Shown here piece by piece: positions 35,031 to 46,871 of a stretch of DNA of 64,000 nt. Each line of letters starts with the position of its first letter. Position 1 is the stretch's first letter. The notes beneath the pieces are model-generated. The model ran no database searches. It had not been told where the DNA came from and saw only the letters and a list, made by a program, of their open reading frames with translations. The position numbers and the translations under genes are program-made. The DNA comes from Brachypterus glaber. Taxonomy: Eukaryota; Arthropoda; Insecta; Coleoptera; Kateretidae. The DNA lies in NCBI GenBank assembly GCA_958510825.1, contig OY294048.1, forward strand, positions 30,655,026 to 30,719,025, in the 5' to 3' direction.

Positions 35031-35479
35031 TAAATTTGTTTTATTTATTTATTATATATTGTTACAATAAATGGTATATTTTATTTCCCAAATAATTAAA
35101 AAAAATAAGATTCTCCACAAATTTCTTTTTCTTTAAATGTAAACGTTTTTGTTCTGTCCCCTCATGCCGCGTCTTTGAGGATGAGATTTCGGTTCCTTCA
35201 TTAAAGGTGGCAGTACTAGTGATGATAACTGATATCAATACTCTTCACTCACGCGGTATGTGTGTGAGGAACATGAATGTAACGTTATGTATTGCTGCTA
35301 GTGAAAGTATTCTCTCAATACTCGTTCTTACTAATTTCAACTTTCCCAAAGTACTCTCTCGATACTCGCCCAATAATTTCAACTCCCCCAAAATATTATA
35401 GTTTGTTCTTCCTTTTTCTTATAAATATAAACAATTCATTTCATTTTAATTAACTGCGAAAAAACGTACAAAAGTAACT

Positions 35480-35531
35480 AATGCGTAATAAAACGCACCT
35501 TACCCAATGCGCAATAAAACGCACCTTGCCC
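35480..35531. repeat. 26-bp tandem repeat, two copies
   Basis: aatgcgtaataaaacgcacc, then ttaccc, is followed immediately by a copy with single-base differences starting at 35506. Each contains a gcg...cgc hairpin. No function is apparent. Confidence 0.85.
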
Positions 35532-36639
35532 AATCGGTAAACATAACCTAATTCATGCCACTGAAAATGCATATTTTTAATCTGTAACCTAATTTATTAA
35601 TTGTGTAATGTCCTTAGTGTTATTTATGACCAGAATGTTAAAGATGTCCCACACTAATTGTTTTCAATAATAAAATTAACGTGAAGTCGATTATAAGCCT
35701 TTTTTAAATTATTTTATAATAAACCACTTCACTATAAGAAGTTCAGACGTTCAGAACCATGAATGAATTTTCAAACTGGATAAAAAAAATAATTTTCAAA
35801 AAAAATTACAAACAAAATTACATAAAAAAATATGATTTTCTCTGAAAAACTTTAAATTATTAAAAAAAAAATAGAAAAAAAGTGTTCAAAAAAACTTAAA
35901 ATTTTTCATATGTATGATGCCTTAATACCTAATTTTGACTTATTGATTCTACATTGTTACTGGAATTTTAGTAAAATTAATGATTAGCAGTTTTTTCTTT
36001 TCTTTTCACAATGTTAACTGAAATAAAAATTTCGCCAAAAGATAATTAATTTAAAAGTTATTTATTTGTGTTTATGTAGGTAGAAGGTATAAATTTGATA
36101 CTGTCGCGTATTGTTTATTTCACTTTAATCCAACCCTTTTACTTCGAGTGTAAAGATAGCTACGAAGCAAGCCTTGAATGTAATGCTTCGCATTGCATAG
36201 TATTTTCTTCGCAGTATAATGCGTTTTCTATCGATTTACTTCTAAATATATAATTTCTTAAGCTCGTGTGGGCACTTTATTTTTTCCTAAAACTTAAATA
36301 ATATCTAAGTTTTCCTTCAATTTTTATAATTTTTTATGTAGCGCCCTCTATAACTTTTTTATTTATGAACAATTTTTTTCCACAAATTAGTATGAATCAT
36401 TATCGGAATTAGATAAAATAGTATATTATGCACTTAATACGCGAACAAGTCTTTATTGTGGAGATTGAAGTTTTTTTTCTGAGACGGAGTCGGGGCAAAA
36501 AATCAGTAGAGACAGTTCGCATACGTGGTGCATTAATATTTTTACTACTACCTAAAGCTAGTAACTCCAAATATCCGTTAAAAATATAGCTTAAAGGTTT
36601 TTGGACAACTAAGTTGAAAAAAGTTAGTAGTTGTCTTTG
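35532..36639. other. Unassigned AT-rich stretch
   Basis: No gene. The minus frame at 36409-36768 overlaps the degenerate LINE start and contains no known domain. Confidence 0.45.
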
Positions 36640-36649
36640 GTGAACAGTC

Positions 36650-37140
36650 TTCTGGAGGAATTGGAGAGACAGAGCTTCTATGGGATATGCTGATGATATA
36701 ACGATTCTCGTATGTTGCAAGTATGGCAAAACTGTATCAAAAGTGATGCAGGGAGCCCTTAAGGTCATAGAAATGATAGATTGATGCAGAAGAGTGGGAC
36801 CGTCGGTAAACGGTAAACGGTAAACCCTTCAAAAACCACACTTATTCCATTTACCAACAAAAGGTAACTCTCAATTGAGCCTCCAATGTTATCTGGAACT
36901 AAGCTAAAGTTAGTTGGGCAAGCAAAGTATCTAGAAGTCATCCTAGATAGCAAGTTGTCTTATAAACCCCATGTAACAGAAAAAACAAACAGAGCTGTTA
37001 GAGCACTATGGGCTGTAGACTCATGTTTGGCAAAAACTGGGGAATTTAAACTGGAAAGTCGCACTGTACTACTGGGTATACAATGTAATTGTAAAACACA
37101 TAGTGACATATGCTGCGTTAGTGTGGTGGAATAAAGCTAA
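36650..37140 (+). pseudogene. Degenerate reverse transcriptase fragment of the 36640-38290 LINE
   Basis: One frame reads RASMGYADDITILV, with the catalytic YADD at about 36695, and continues to VMQGALKVIEMID before a stop. After a frame change, KLKLVGQAKYLEVILDSKLS and VTEKTNRAVRALWAVDSCL follow, the usual motif after YADD (K-LG-LD-L-w--H). The fingers subdomain is not recognisable, so only the palm end and thumb survive. Confidence 0.75.
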
Positions 37141-37399
37141 AAGCTAAAAGACTGATGCTAAGCAAGGTACAAAGTTGCCCGCATCGGGATAGCGGGGGCA
37201 ATGAACACTAGGCAGCACTAGAAGTCCTACTGGACCTACCTCCATTACACTTTGTGACAAAAACAGAGGCACTTATGGCAGAGTACAGACTAAGGGTTAA
37301 CGGCATGGTAGGCCGCCATAGAAGGTTGGAACATACCAAAATCTTTGAGAATATTGACAATACGGATACACTATCGATGAAAACAGATAGGATCGATAT

Positions 37400-37830
37400 A
37401 GTCTATGATTTCAGGCAACCGGTAAAGGCTGAGATATCTAGTCGGGATTCATGGAAAAATGGACTATACCCTAAACAAAATGAAGGAAGGGATTGAAGCA
37501 GGAATCCATGGACCAGGCAAAGAAATTAGCTTAAACCTGGGAACCAAGGCAACAGTTTTCCAAGCTGAAATCTAATTTATGTCTGTGCACAAGAAATGGA
37601 TATCGGCACGGATAGAAGAGTAAATATCATTTCAGACAGCCAGACAGCAATACAGGTATTAGATTCATATGCCTTTAGCTCAGAACTGGTATATGAATGC
37701 CACAAGGAGCTATGTGTACTAGCTGAACATAATAAAGTAAATTTAATATGGGTACCAGGAGAAAGCAGACTACCTTGCATGAAAGCATGCTGTGGGGTAT
37801 GATATTCCACGGCCAGACAAGAGGTCAGGA
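37400..37830 (+). pseudogene. Degenerate RNase H domain of the 36640-38290 LINE
   Basis: Separated frames spell GIEAGIHGPGKEISLNLGTK followed by ATVFQAEI (catalytic Glu), then RRVNIISDSQTAIQVLDSYA (catalytic Asp) and NKVNLIWVPGESRLPCMKA. The expected WVPGHSG is altered to WVPGES, so the catalytic His region is lost. The first TDGS aspartate is not evident. The enzyme would remove RNA from the RNA-DNA hybrid, but this copy is dead. Confidence 0.75.
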
Positions 37831-38290
37831 AAATGTTTCGGGATGAACACCAGCAACAGTGAATAGATGCACCTAAACTGAGGCAGTCCAAACTCTTTCT
37901 AGGGTTACTAACTAGGAAAAGAAAAGAACCAGCTTACTTCTAGGCTTATCCAGGAGTTAACTGAAAGCAATAATAGGACATTGCTTACTGAACAAGCACC
38001 GACACGAAATGGAACCGACTACGAGCTCCGTATGCAGGAGATGTGGGAAAAGGGACGAAGAAACCTACCACCTCATATGTGAATGTACATCGCCAATAGG
38101 TCTATGATGGAAGTACTTTGGGAACGAGTCACTGGAAACAAACAAGCTCATGAACACTGAAAGTGTACCTGGACTTTATAAAAGAACCAGGTATGATATG
38201 AGGAGGTCCGTGCGGTTAACACAAAGGTCCCTAGGGATCAGGTGTTGAGGGCTATGAACCCCGCATTGAATAAACTAAACTAATGCTCGT

Positions 38291-39381
38291 CATCAATAAA
38301 TAATGCTTAACAACTGTCCATTATTATTTATCGTATGGCATAATTAATAAAATAAAATATAAAAAAGTTAAAAAAAATAAGATATCGGTAAATATGTAAA
38401 AACAGTGTAAATCATAAAAAAATGTCTAAACTTCTTATCCATTCCAAAATATTTTCATTAAGAGGAAGCAGAGCTTCACAGTCAATAATAAATGTTCACT
38501 GATTTTATTTCTTGCCAATGTAAACATGCCTTGACAAAGGTAGATAATACGTAAGCAGCACTTAATTAGGTAGTAAAAAAAATACTTTTTTGTACAACCG
38601 AGACTAAAATGTTATTTTAACCCCCTTTCCCAAGACTAAACCTATAGTTTTATTTCAGCATCTGTATCATGTTATCCACGATTGCAGTACACTTCTTTGG
38701 CAATAATTTAAATTAGCCTCTGCTGCCTGCTTCTTAATAACCAGCATGTGGTCAGTCTTGATAGCCTGCAGCATTATTTCATTAAAATTCATATTCTTTA
38801 TTACTTTTTCTTAAAAACTTTACAAAATTTGTTCTAGCAGCATTCCACATTTAAAATATTACCGCCACATTGGAAAAAACGATTAAAAACGCAAAACGCA
38901 ATTCATCTTGATTTAATTTTAAAAGAAATTGCAATGGATTAGTTGGTTTTAAATACATATTTAAATTTCAATTTTATGTAAATATAGTTATATACCTACG
39001 CGTTTGATACTCTTCTAATAGGAAGTAGGGTGAAGAGTACATCAACATTAATTTAAACACAAATCCATGAATTAGCCAATTTGTTAGTGCGATCCTTTTA
39101 AATCCAGCCACTGTTTTATTGTACATTAACTTGCCAATCGCTTTTATTTTTTGAACCGATGAAAAAATATAGCCAGCTGGAAATTAATGTATATTTTTAC
39201 AATAAATGTCCCGACTTGTCAGTATTTATTTATTCATTTGTTTGTTTGTTGGTACACATGGAAGCATGAAGATCTTGATGCTTCCATAAAATTGTATGCA
39301 TAAAAAGTATAAAAAGCAATAAAATGTTTACATTTTTTTGCTAATGTAGGACTTTTTTCAGGAAAAGTAAAACCCTAATAG
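38291..39381. other. Unassigned AT-rich stretch
   Basis: Nothing recognisable beyond low-complexity AT sequence. Confidence 0.45.
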
Positions 39382-39507
39382 TTATTTACGCTCCTAGTAG
39401 AGGTAAGTACATTTTTCTGTGTGAGGTCGTATTTTGTGGACCGAAGCGGAGCTGAGGTCCATAAACACGAAGAGAGAAAAAAACTTACCTACGAGTAGCC
39501 CATTACG
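39382..39507. repeat. 126-bp palindromic element
   Basis: The inverted arms are acgctcctagtagaggtaag and cttacctacgagtagcccat. Inward they continue through tttttctgtg/cgaagagagaaaaa and gtattttgtggacc/ggtccataaacac around a gaagcggagctgag loop. This is a compact MITE-like hairpin. The target duplication was not defined. Confidence 0.7.
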
Positions 39508-40099
39508 TTTTTCTTACTACCAAGGAGTTAAAATCCTATTTTGTTAATAATATTTTTGACTTTTATATGTGTGATAATTCAAGAAATAATTTTTTTATGG
39601 AAACAGTAGTCTTGTGTCTACATATCCCCCTGCGATACGTGTAGGACACTTCATGTCGTTTCGCGGTAAATCGTTTTTTCTATCTTTAGTTACGGTTTTG
39701 TTTGTATTGATTCATCTATCACTAAGTGTGCTCGATATAGTACTTTTAATTACTTTCGACTGTCTGATTAAGTAATGTCAATTTTTGGGCAACCTGCCCT
39801 GTTAAAAAAAACAAGTAGAGTTCAGTAAAAAACGATTGATCAATAAAATTATTGGATTATAATGGATTCAGTATGTGTAATTGAAATGGGTATTCCATTA
39901 TAGAAAACCATAGTTATAAGGTTTACATACAGACAGACAGTCACACATTTTTTTAACACCCACTTTATTCTCCCCTATTTTCTCAAAGTTTCATGACATT
40001 CTAAACCCGAAAATGCAAAAAAATTGTTTGATTTTTGGGTTTCCAACCGTAAAATTATAAAGTTAAAAACAAAGATATTAATACTGGGTGGTGATACTA
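39508..40099. other. Unassigned stretch
   Basis: No gene seen. A short cagacagacag run occurs at about 39931. Confidence 0.45.
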
Positions 40100-40262
40100 C
40101 GTTAAAAACTGAGAAAAAAATCTATACACCTTGGTCCAAAAATAATTCCTGAGCTACGTCAATATTAAAATACAGCGTGCCTTAAAAAAAAAAGGCATAG
40201 TTAGAACATAACTTCCTTAGGAATGATTTTTGGACCAGGGTGTATAGAAGTTTTTTTTTGGT
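40100..40262. repeat. Small palindrome with the ggtcc...cctaaggga-type motif
   Basis: Arms aaaatctatacaccttggtc/caaaaataattcctgag and ataacttccttaggaatgat/ttttggaccagggtgtatag are inverted around a short loop containing aaaaaaaaaaggc. The same core motif (ggtccNaaaat...cctaagggagyta) is found in palindromes near 6890, 25850, 26700, 56830 and 57060. Confidence 0.75.
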
Positions 40263-40624
40263 TTTGAATGAAATCACTTAGCAAAAAGGTGGAAATTATT
40301 ATTATGACTGTTACTACTTTAGCTAAAAAGTATAACGTAGCAAAATTAACATTTTTTTATATAAATAATAAAAGCGATAAAATTGTTAAAATAATAACTC
40401 ATATTTTAAAACCAAGTAAAAACAAACTTTAATAGCATCAGAATTTCGAAAAATGGAAAGAAAGTTGTATCAGTGGTTTCTTGTACAGCGAGAAAGGAAT
40501 TAATACAATTTTTATAATTAAAATTTTATATTTTATCAAACAATTTCTTATTTTAACTACATAGAATAAAGTTTTTAAAAATAAAAAAGATTTAATTAGC
40601 TTAATTTTTTTCTCATACAAAGCC

Positions 40625-41758
40625 TGAATTATGTTATATGTTCTCTTAAGCATCGGTGTACCACAAGGGTCCATCCTTGGACCATTACTATTCTTGATTT
40701 TCATAAATGACATCCCTGGATTCATCGAGTTAGCCGAAATCTTAAAACTCTTTGCTGATGATAGTTCATATGGCACAAAGGATAAATCACTTTCTGAAGC
40801 CATTAAAAGAAGCAATGAAATATTTTTACATGCTAAGCAGTGGTTTTATAGTAACAAATAAAGCTTAAACTCTGAAAAAACTGAAAAAATTGTTCTCTCG
40901 CTTCGGCCAATAACTGAACCCGTAAGAACTGAATGCGTAAAATTTCTAGGTGTATATATTGACACCAAACTAACATAGAGCAATCATGGCGAGGCAACAG
41001 CTTCTAAATTAACCTCTAACATATACCTGTTACGTATACTTTCGAAAAACCTTTCAACAGGAATCTTGAGAACGGCGTACTTCTCAGTTATACAGTCCAT
41101 AATGATATATGGTCTTTTAGCCTGGGATCATTCTATTATTAAAGACCTAATATTTAGGCTGCAAAGGCGAGCAATAAGAGTATTGGGTAATTTAAGTTAC
41201 AGTGAAGATTGTAAGGCTCATTTTATTTTGCTTGAAATTCTGACCCTGCCCTGCCTTTATATCCTAGAAGCTCTTAAGTATTTTAAAACCAATATAAACT
41301 TATACAAAACTCATTCTTTGATACATAGTTTCAACACAAGGAATAAAGCTGCAGTTTGTCCTGATTTTACAAGATTAGTAAAAAATCAGACAGGCACAAA
41401 TTACTTTGCCCCTTAATTTTATTATGTTTTACCTGTGGAGGTCAAAGAACTAAATATAAATTTGTTTAAGGTTAAGATCAAAAGTATTTGCTTAAAAAGG
41501 CTTTCTACAATTTTGACTAATTTTTAACAAATAATTTTAATGATTTTTTTCATATTATTTAATTTATTTTTTTTTATTATTTTTTTATCTAGTCATATTT
41601 ATAATTTTATTTATTTATATTTTTATCTGTAATTGTAATTATGTATTTGTGTCTCTTTATATAATTTCTCTGTATCTATTATATTTTTATTATGTACCAA
41701 CTTCGACGTGTGTAACTACCAAGATAACACAAAATAAATAATTTGATTTGATTTGAAT
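40625..41758 (+). mobile_element. 5'-truncated non-LTR retrotransposon (CR1/Jockey group)
   Basis: This begins within the RT just before GVPQGS and ends with an A-rich 3' end carrying ttgattt repeats (about 41735-41758). Only the RT palm end and C-terminal region remain, followed by a long AT-rich 3' UTR. In-frame stops at about 40859 and 40975 and a stop at 41414 interrupt the protein. The reading order and the C-terminal pattern match the LINEs at 46862 and 52790, so they are probably related. Confidence 0.85.
40631..41525 (+). pseudogene. LINE reverse transcriptase C-terminal half
   Basis: The first segment has GVPQGSILGPLLFLIFINDI and LKLFADDSS, with FADD at residues 41-44 of the open frame from 40631. 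After a stop, the same phase continues with SLNSEKTEKIV and VKFLGVYIDTKLT. A 116-residue segment (41066-41413) then has ILRTAYFSVIQSIMIYGLLA, LQRRAIRVLGNLSYSEDCK and HSFNTRNKAA. The catalytic DD is intact, but the upstream catalytic Asp is absent through truncation. Confidence 0.85.
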
Positions 41759-42410
41759 ATATTTTCACCTCCACTAACATGAACAGTCGCGTTAATTTGA
41801 ACAGCCCCGGTTTTTTTGTGTTCACAGTATCGAGCTTGTACTGTAATACAGCATGTTTTATTACATGATACATACCTAGTAAAGACTTAAAGGATTCTTT
41901 TACAATATATGCATGTATAACGGAAGGCTGGTCTAGAAATAAATTTCCATATACTAATAAATTGTAGAAAGTCGAATATTTATTTTTATAGATTTCAACC
42001 GATAAAACATAAATTTTTGTTGCTTCTAAAAATATACATTGTATTCAGAATGAATATACAGGGTTATTCGCGGAAGTGGTCTATTAAAAGTTTATGGAGA
42101 ACCAATAGTTTTAAAAATCTAATATATTGCACTTTGGGGCTTTTGAATGTGGCCAAACGATTAAAAATATTTTCATGCTTTTGCCATTTACGTTTGTACC
42201 GGAAGTGGCACTCAACTTTGATTTTTTAAATGGAATACCCTATATATTTTTAAACTTTTAAAATTCGCATTAAATTTGCTTTATTTTGATGTTAACACTT
42301 TATGTCTATCTCTGGTAGTTTTTGAGTTATTCAAATTTTTAGCGAAAAAATAGCTAATTCAAGCACCCCTAAAAAAATTAATTCCTCCTTGATTTTTTTG
42401 ATCATTTTTG

Positions 42411-42510
42411 ACCCCCCCCCCTGTAACGCTATTTTCCTATACCATTAACATGGGCGTAATACTCCAAAATTACCCCCCCCCTTGGAGCGTTACGTAATAC
42501 TTGAATGTTC
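42411..42510. repeat. Short poly-C-flanked hairpin inserted in the left arm
   Basis: A segment running from gaccccccccccctgtaacg to gcgttacgtaatacttgaat has no counterpart at the mirror position in the right arm (near 43830). It contains an inverted gtaacgct/gagcgttac pair. It looks like a short independent insertion, related in style to the ggaggg/gctacgtaacg patch at 50030-50130. Confidence 0.5.
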
Positions 42511-43408
42511 CCATAATACTTAACTGAATTATTCTAAGCCAAAACAGAACCCAAAATTTATACAGGGTATCTCAGAAAGCAGGTAAAATCTAACAAATTT
42601 AAAATAGCCACCCTATAGTTTTTTTATTTAGCTAAATAAAGAATTAAACCTCGTTTAAAATCAATATAGGATACCCTGTACCTAACATTAACCTTTTTCT
42701 AGTTATTTGCAAATTATTGTGAAAAAAGGCGTATTTCTGTAAATTTATAAAAAAGTAAATGACATTTCGTTTTTATTTCTTTAACTTAAATTTCATCTTG
42801 ATAAATTAGAGTATAATAGCAGAGGATTATTCTTACCCTGTTATTTTGGAGTTATTTGCTATTTTTAGTGAAAATAATTAATTAATTAGTAGAACCTGCA
42901 GAAAATTTAATACAAAACATCCTGATTTACGAAGACTGTCATGTAAAAAATTTAGAAGAATTTACACATTTTTTCTTAATTTGGGAAAGAAAACGCAGTG
43001 AAATCTCTAACAAAACCAATTAAAAGCAACTAAGATAATTAAGTCAATGTTTTGGTATACTTTTATGCTCGTCCAAATGGCTAAATTCCTGCAGCTTATC
43101 AATTTTCCTATTTAAGCATCCAAAGAATCTTAAAAAACCACAAGATTCAGGATTACAAAAAGAAAAAAGTACAGGCCTTAAAACCTGATGATTTTCAAAA
43201 ATATTTTTTCTAAAGTCAAAAGTTACTTTACTTTTAAGGTTAATATTAATGGCCTTTAACATTAACAAGTATAACAAATTTTAGCAGAAATACGGATTTT
43301 TCACAATAATTTGAAAATAACTCGAAAATGGTTAATTTTAGGTATAGGGTATCTGTATTCATTTTAAAGAAAATTTAATTTTTTATTTAACTAAATAAAA
43401 AAATTCAG

Positions 43409-43680
43409 TGCGTGTTAAAAGTATGGAATACTTTGGATGGTAGTTAAGTTGAGTGCCCAAAAATGAAAGAAGCAAAAGATTTAAAGGGGATAGGGGAATC
43501 TCAGCGCCAGTGCCCCTCATTGGCCGTGTTAAAATCAGATGCGCAACGGTTTGTTTTGCAACTGCAGACGCGACGATCACCGAAACGACTCCTATCCCCT
43601 TCAAATATTTTGCTTCGTACATTCTTGGCTACTCAACTTACCTATCATTTAACATGTTTCGTACTTTTCACGCGCGCTGT
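43409..43680. repeat. Inner hairpin nested in the 2.1-kb palindrome
   Basis: The inverted arms share cgtgttaaaagtatggaa/cgtacttttcacgcg, gatggtagttaagttgag/ctcaacttacctatcat, aatgaaagaagcaaaaga/tattttgcttcgtacatt, and aaaggggatagggga/tcctatccccttc. The loop of about 75 bases is less AT-rich than its surroundings. The three overlapping short frames here are products of the palindrome. Confidence 0.8.
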
Positions 43681-44260
43681 ATATATGGTGCTATTTAAAA
43701 AAAAAATGAGATAGATATTTTGAAATTTGTTAGATTTGACCTGCTTTCTGAGACACCCTGTATAAATTTTGGGTTCTTTTTCGGCTTAGAATAATTCGGT
43801 TAAGTATTATTGAGTAAACTACAAAAAAACTTTTCTCCAATTTAAAAAATCAAGGAGAAATAAATTTTTTTAGGGGTACTTGAATTTTCTAATTTTTCGC
43901 TAAAAACTTGAGTAACTCAAAAACTACCAGAGATAGACATAAAGTGTTGCATATCAAAATAAATAAAATTTAATGAGAATTTTAAAAATTAAAAGATATG
44001 TAGGGTGTTCCATTTAAATAATCACTTCCGGTAAAACCAGAATCGGCACAAGCATGAACATATTTTTAATCGATTGGCCATATTCAAAAACCCCAAAGTG
44101 CAAAATATCAGGTTTTTAAAATTATTGGTTCTCCATAAACTTTTAATAGACCACTTCGGTAAATAACCCTGTATTATGTAACAATTTATCTTCTTTGGAC
44201 AAATATTAATTATAATTAATAATAATATGTATAAATATACTTTTGGATTTTTCTCTATCT

Positions 44261-46346
44261 CAGTACTTTTAAGCCAACAGAGCTGGAAAAGAAGACAGTG
44301 TATTTTTTTCGTTAATATTTGCCCTCATGTTAGACATTATCTAATTTACTCACGTAAATCTAGTGAGAAAAGTTTGGACCTGTAGTAAAATAGAAAAACA
44401 AATTTTATCTTAAATTTTTAACTTAAACTTAAATTTATTTCTGAATAAGGAACGATTATACCAGACAGTGGGGTTTTTCTTAAATACACATCGCAATTGA
44501 TTATTTAATGGAGCTAAAGGGAAAAGTTCTCGTTTTATACTCTTCGAAGTAATACAGCTGGGAAGTATTATATAGATAAATAATAAGTTTAGTATACATA
44601 TTCAAGTAGAATTGATATCATCTGATGGTCGTACTGGCCTACTCTCGAACAAATCGGAATCAATCGTTCTGCGCTTAGCATGCCAGTCGCTACTTTTAAT
44701 TTAGTTGTGTAAAAGGTATACATGCAAAGGTGCGCAGGGGGTACGAATTATACTTTCAAGATTATACTAAAGTAATGAATTATCTGTATATTTAGGTATT
44801 TTAATTTTAAAAATAATTTCTGAAAACCTCTTAAAAATGTTATTTAGTCTGTCCGTTTCTTTACTTTTTATAACTCAAAAATTTAAACGATTATTAAAAA
44901 AATTCTAATGGGATGCATGCTAAACGGATTTAGACTGCAGTCTATGGGTTAATTTATTATGTCCTATCTTTCGTTTCATATACTATTTAACATTATTGTC
45001 AAAAACACAATTACTGAAACATTTACCTCATGACGGAGAAACAAATGAAGTTGATATTTTATCCATGAAAGAACATCACCAGTATAAGGAGGATGGAAAT
45101 AGTCAAACCACTGGTACACTGAAGTACAAATTCCTAAGTAGAAGTTGACATGTCAACATCTATTAGTTCCTTTGGTATTTCGTACTCAATAATCCAAGAC
45201 ACTGGTTCCTAGTATTAAAGGACCCTCAAGTATTATTGGTTTATGCTTAAGACTACTTAGATGAATAACATCCAAAAATCGTTAGATAGATATAAAAGTA
45301 TGGTGCCATCTATTGATGTGGTCACTGTTAACAGTACTTTTAAGTCAACAGAGCTGGAAAAGAAGAAAGTGTATTTTTTTGTTAATATTTGTACTCATGT
45401 CAGACATTATCTAATTTAATCACGTTAATCTAGTGAGAAAAGTTCAATATCCCGTAGTAAAGTAGAAAAACAAATTTTATCTCAAATTTTTGACTTAAAC
45501 TTAAATTTATTTCTGGAAAAGGAACGTTTATACCAGACAGTGGAGTTTTTCTTAAATACACATCGCAATTGATTGTTTAATGGAGCTAAAGGGAAAAGTT
45601 CTCGTTTTATACTCTTCGAAGTAATACAGCTGGGAAGTATTATACAGATTAATAATCCTTTTAGGATACATATTCAAGTATAATTGGTATCATCTGATGG
45701 TCGTACTGACCTACTCCCGAACAAACCGGAATCAATCGTTCCGCTACTTGTAATTGAGTCGTGTAAAAGGTATACATGCAAAGGTGCGCAGGGGGTACGA
45801 ACTATACTTTCAAGATTATAATAAAGTAATGAATTATCTGTATGTTTATGTATTTTAATTTTAAAAATAATTTCGTTTGGACCAAACCTCTTAAAAATTA
45901 TATTTAGTCTGTCCGTTTCTTTACTTTTTATAACTCAAAAATTTAATCGATTATTAAAAAAACTCTAATGGAATGCAAGCATGCTAAACGCATTTAGACT
46001 GCAGTCTATGGGTTAATTTATTCAGTCCTACGTTTCGTTTCATATACTATTTAACATTATTGTTAAAAACACAATTACTGAAACATTTACCTCATGACGG
46101 AGAAACGAATGAAGTTAGTATGTTATCCATGAATAAACATCACCAGTATAAGGAGGATGGAAAGAGTCAAACCAGTGCACTGGTACTGAAGTGCAAATTA
46201 CTAAGTAGAAGTTGACATTACAACATCTATTAGTTACTTTTGTATTCCGTAATCAATAATCCAACACATTGGTTCCTAGTATTAAGGGACAATCAAGTAT
46301 TATTGGTTTATGCTTAAGGCTACTTAGATAAATAACATCCAAAAAT
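44261..46346. repeat. Two-copy tandem duplication, 1,071-bp offset
   Basis: cagtacttttaagycaacag starts each copy, at 44261 and 45332. Matching blocks follow throughout, including accagacagtgg, ggagctaaagggaaaagttc, tacgaactatactttcaag, gactgcagtctatgggttaa, cctcatgacggagaaac and cttaaggctacttagat. The copies end at about 45279 and 46346. Differences are scattered substitutions and small indels. No ORF is conserved between copies, so the unit is not evidently a gene. Confidence 0.9.
45280..45330. repeat. Junction fragment homologous to the 361-bp repeat
   Basis: The 51 bases between the two 1.07-kb copies (cgttagatagatataaaagt ... gtggtcactgtta) match part of the 361-bp unit at 24606 and 24968 almost base for base. 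The position exactly at the duplication junction suggests that this sequence took part in creating the duplication, or that the unit boundary belongs to a wider repeat. Confidence 0.85.
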
Positions 46347-46861
46347 TATCTTCCTGAAGATGTCTCTAGTATATGAGAAAAATAAGAATCTATTCAAAAG
46401 ATTACAAGGAGATAAAAAGTTTTAAACTTCCCCCTACAACCAAGCTTTTATTCATACCTCTATTCACCATTTTTATAGGAGTGTACTTAATAATGTAAAG
46501 CAATACATACTTTAGGGCGTGTTTTTTCCAATTTCACATTTTTCTAATAAGTGCCTTTCAACAAATTTATGTATTGACTTAGGTTACAAATTGAAATGTG
46601 CTTTTCAATTCAATGCTTGATTTAATATACTCGTGTTCGCTTATACAAACATTTGAATGTATGAATGTATGAATGCATTCCTGTAAAAGGCAAGACCCTT
46701 ATATTTGCTAACGATTATTTAATTTTTGCTTTGCTATATTTTCTTTTTCAAATAGAGCTTAATATCGACGAATAATATTATGGAAAAACGTGTTTTAACT
46801 TTTTATATTTCTAACTATTCATATACCCTCGTGGCCACGGAGTAGTATACTACATAACTTA
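46347..46861. other. Unassigned spacer before the longest LINE
   Basis: No gene. A short gaatgtat repeat occurs at about 46652-46676. Confidence 0.5.
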
Positions 46862-46871
46862 CGTACGAAAA

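Larger units (their letters stand above)
36640..38290 (+). mobile_element. Decayed non-LTR retrotransposon with RNase H (I/LOA-type organisation)
   Basis: On the plus strand, fragments of one element follow in order: the RT YADD block (about 36680), an RT tail with KYLEVILDSKLSYKPHV (about 36930), a linker, RNase H pieces (37400-37800), and a cysteine/histidine-rich tail (CRRCGKRDEETYHLICEC near 38027-38080). Many stops and frameshifts separate them, and a (ggtaaac)3 expansion lies at about 36804-36826. RT followed by RNase H and a CCHC-like tail is the layout of I, LOA and related clades. The 5' end is missing. The element is ancient compared with the other RNase H LINE at 57761. Confidence 0.8.
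42059..44171. mobile_element. 2.1-kb palindromic element, CAGGGTTATT ends with TA flanks
   Basis: Termini CAGGGTTATTCGCGGAAGTG and inverse (cacttcggtaaataaccctg) are flanked by TA. The arms match in mirror order: ctattaaaagtttatggaga, accaatagtttt, gcactttggg, cggaagtg, gttaacactttatgtctat, ctctggtagtttttgagtta, tttagcgaaaaa, cacccctaaaaaaattaatt, aattattctaagcc and aacccaaaatttatacaggg. Smaller nested palindromes occupy the centre. No transposase frame is present. Some arm segments are unmatched because of later inserts. Confidence 0.88.

Noticed and set aside
37577..37891. 104-residue minus-strand frame
   Set aside because: Antisense to the degenerate RNase H of the 36640-38290 LINE.
40438..40815. 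125-residue minus-strand frame
   Set aside because: Its N-terminal half is the antisense of the GVPQGS...FADD RT segment; the rest is AT-rich noise.
43383..43714. Three overlapping frames of about 80 residues on both strands
   Set aside because: They lie across an inner hairpin and are mirror products of its arms; no domain.
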